This document shows, one piece after another, positions 7,328 through 7,833 of a stretch of DNA of 7,833 nucleotides. The stretch is taken from the NCBI GenBank assembly GCA_021812745.1, contig JAKAMS010000111.1, positions 1 to 7,833 on the forward strand, given 5' to 3'. The notes beneath the pieces are model-generated. The model made no database searches. It saw only the letters and a list, made by a program, of their open reading frames with translations, and was not told the origin of the DNA. The stretch's first letter is position 1. Each line of letters starts with the position of its first letter. Made by a program: the position numbers and the translations under genes. The stretch comes from Bacteroidota bacterium (GTDB lineage Bacteria > Bacteroidota > Ignavibacteria > Ignavibacteriales > Melioribacteraceae).

Positions 7328-7332
7328 ATGCT

Positions 7333-7833
7333 TTACTTTCCATTAATATTTTTTTCTTCTTTAACTATTTGATTTTTTCTTTTTGTAAGCCAATACATTC
7401 CACTTAAGAAAGCACCCCCGACCATGACTACGGAAGGAATTTTTTCCATTGCTCTCATTGTTAATTCTGGCATTGGTTCTTTTGGTAACTTCGTAACATA
7501 ACCCAGCTGCTCGAATGGCACCGGCGAGATAACCAAAACATGACCGCCGCCGGCTTCTTCAAGACCGTATATATGCTGGTAATACTTTTCTGGATTGTCT
7601 CTCAATCTTTTATTAGCAACTTCAATCAGTTGCCCCATATTACCATACAAAGTCGCCTCAATAGGACAAGCTTCGACACAAGCAGGTAACTGACCGGAAT
7701 TAACGTGATCATTGCAAAGATTACATTTGCGTACACGGGGATTGGTTGATCCCCATTCATAGCGCGGTACATTATGAGGACAAGCCTGCAGACAATATCT
7801 GCAACCAATACACTTATTAGCATCATAAACAAC
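7333..7833 (-). CDS. hybA: HybA-like 4Fe-4S ferredoxin subunit, C-terminal part (cut by right edge)
   Basis: The last 166 codons are visible; the N-terminus, with its expected Tat signal and first cysteine groups, is beyond the right edge. The open frame enters at 7833 as VVYDANKCIGC. Visible cluster motifs are CIGCRYCLQACP (CX2CX2CX3CP), then KCNLC and, 11 residues later, CVEACP. Together these supply ligands for further 4Fe-4S clusters as in HybA, DmsB and NrfC. After about 75 polar residues a single membrane helix, SVVMVGGAFLSGMYWL, precedes a basic tail. This C-terminal anchor is characteristic of HybA rather than of DmsB or NrfC. It would carry electrons in the periplasm between a catalytic subunit and HybB. 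A TTG inside this frame at 7650 is leucine in the ACPIEATLYGN context, not a separate gene start. HybB follows after five bases. Confidence 0.88.
   Translation of the reverse strand, partial: VVYDANKCIGCRYCLQACPHNVPRYEWGSTNPRVRKCNLCNDHVNSGQLPACVEACPIEATLYGNMGQLIEVANKRLRDNPEKYYQHIYGLEEAGGGHVLVISPVPFEQLGYVTKLPKEPMPELTMRAMEKIPSVVMVGGAFLSGMYWLTKRKNQIVKEEKNINGK

Noticed and set aside
7333..7650. A separate 105-residue gene starting at a TTG
   Set aside because: The same frame is open upstream to the window edge and reads through CVEACP into it, so this is the C-terminus of the ferredoxin subunit.
7626..7832. A hydrophobic 68-residue minus-strand open frame
   Set aside because: It overlaps the HybA-like frame, which carries the complete 4Fe-4S cysteine motifs and continues to 7333; the hydrophobic reading is a shifted shadow.

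Overview
This is an AT-rich window in which every supportable gene lies on the minus strand, so the biological order runs from the right edge to the left. No tRNA, rRNA, CRISPR array or insertion sequence was seen. The gene content suggests a Gram-negative anaerobic or facultative bacterium. It has an outer-membrane porin, periplasmic binding protein, c-type haem sensor kinase and HybA/HybB-type electron-transfer proteins. Low GC, mixed Shine-Dalgarno use and these families together suggest the Ignavibacteria/Bacteroidota side of the tree. That placement is inference only.

Right part (7833 to about 5411): an electron-transfer operon. It opens with a ferredoxin-type protein cut by the window edge (HybA-like, two visible 4Fe-4S cysteine groups and a C-terminal membrane anchor). 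Five bases later comes a ten-helix HybB/NrfD-family quinone-interacting membrane protein. A cysteine-rich protein that looks like a divergent glycine-cleavage-H-like protein of unknown role follows. No catalytic subunit (for example a NiFe-hydrogenase) is inside the window. The usual hydrogenase large subunit does not follow hybB here.

Middle part (5258 to 1769): a signalling operon. A membrane histidine kinase has two c-type haem-binding motifs in its periplasmic sensor domain (one CX2CH, one CX4CH). It is followed 11 bases later by an NtrC-type sigma-54 response regulator. The regulator's stop codon overlaps the start of an archaemetzincin zinc peptidase. A haem-bearing kinase beside a quinone-linked oxidoreductase suggests redox control of respiration, but the target promoters are not evident.

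Left part (1768 to 1): about 540 bases without an intact gene, holding the decayed remains of a tryptophan-rich DUF6600-like gene. Then come an OprO/OprP-type porin and, 28 bases on, the start of a PhnD-like periplasmic binding protein that runs off the left edge. These two look like one transport or sensing operon.

The points most worth a second look are the HybAB/H-like protein/haem-kinase/regulator/archaemetzincin array, the haem sensor itself, the divergent H-like protein, the decayed gene at 1521-1690 and a GC-rich scrap of unexplained DNA near 5345-5405.
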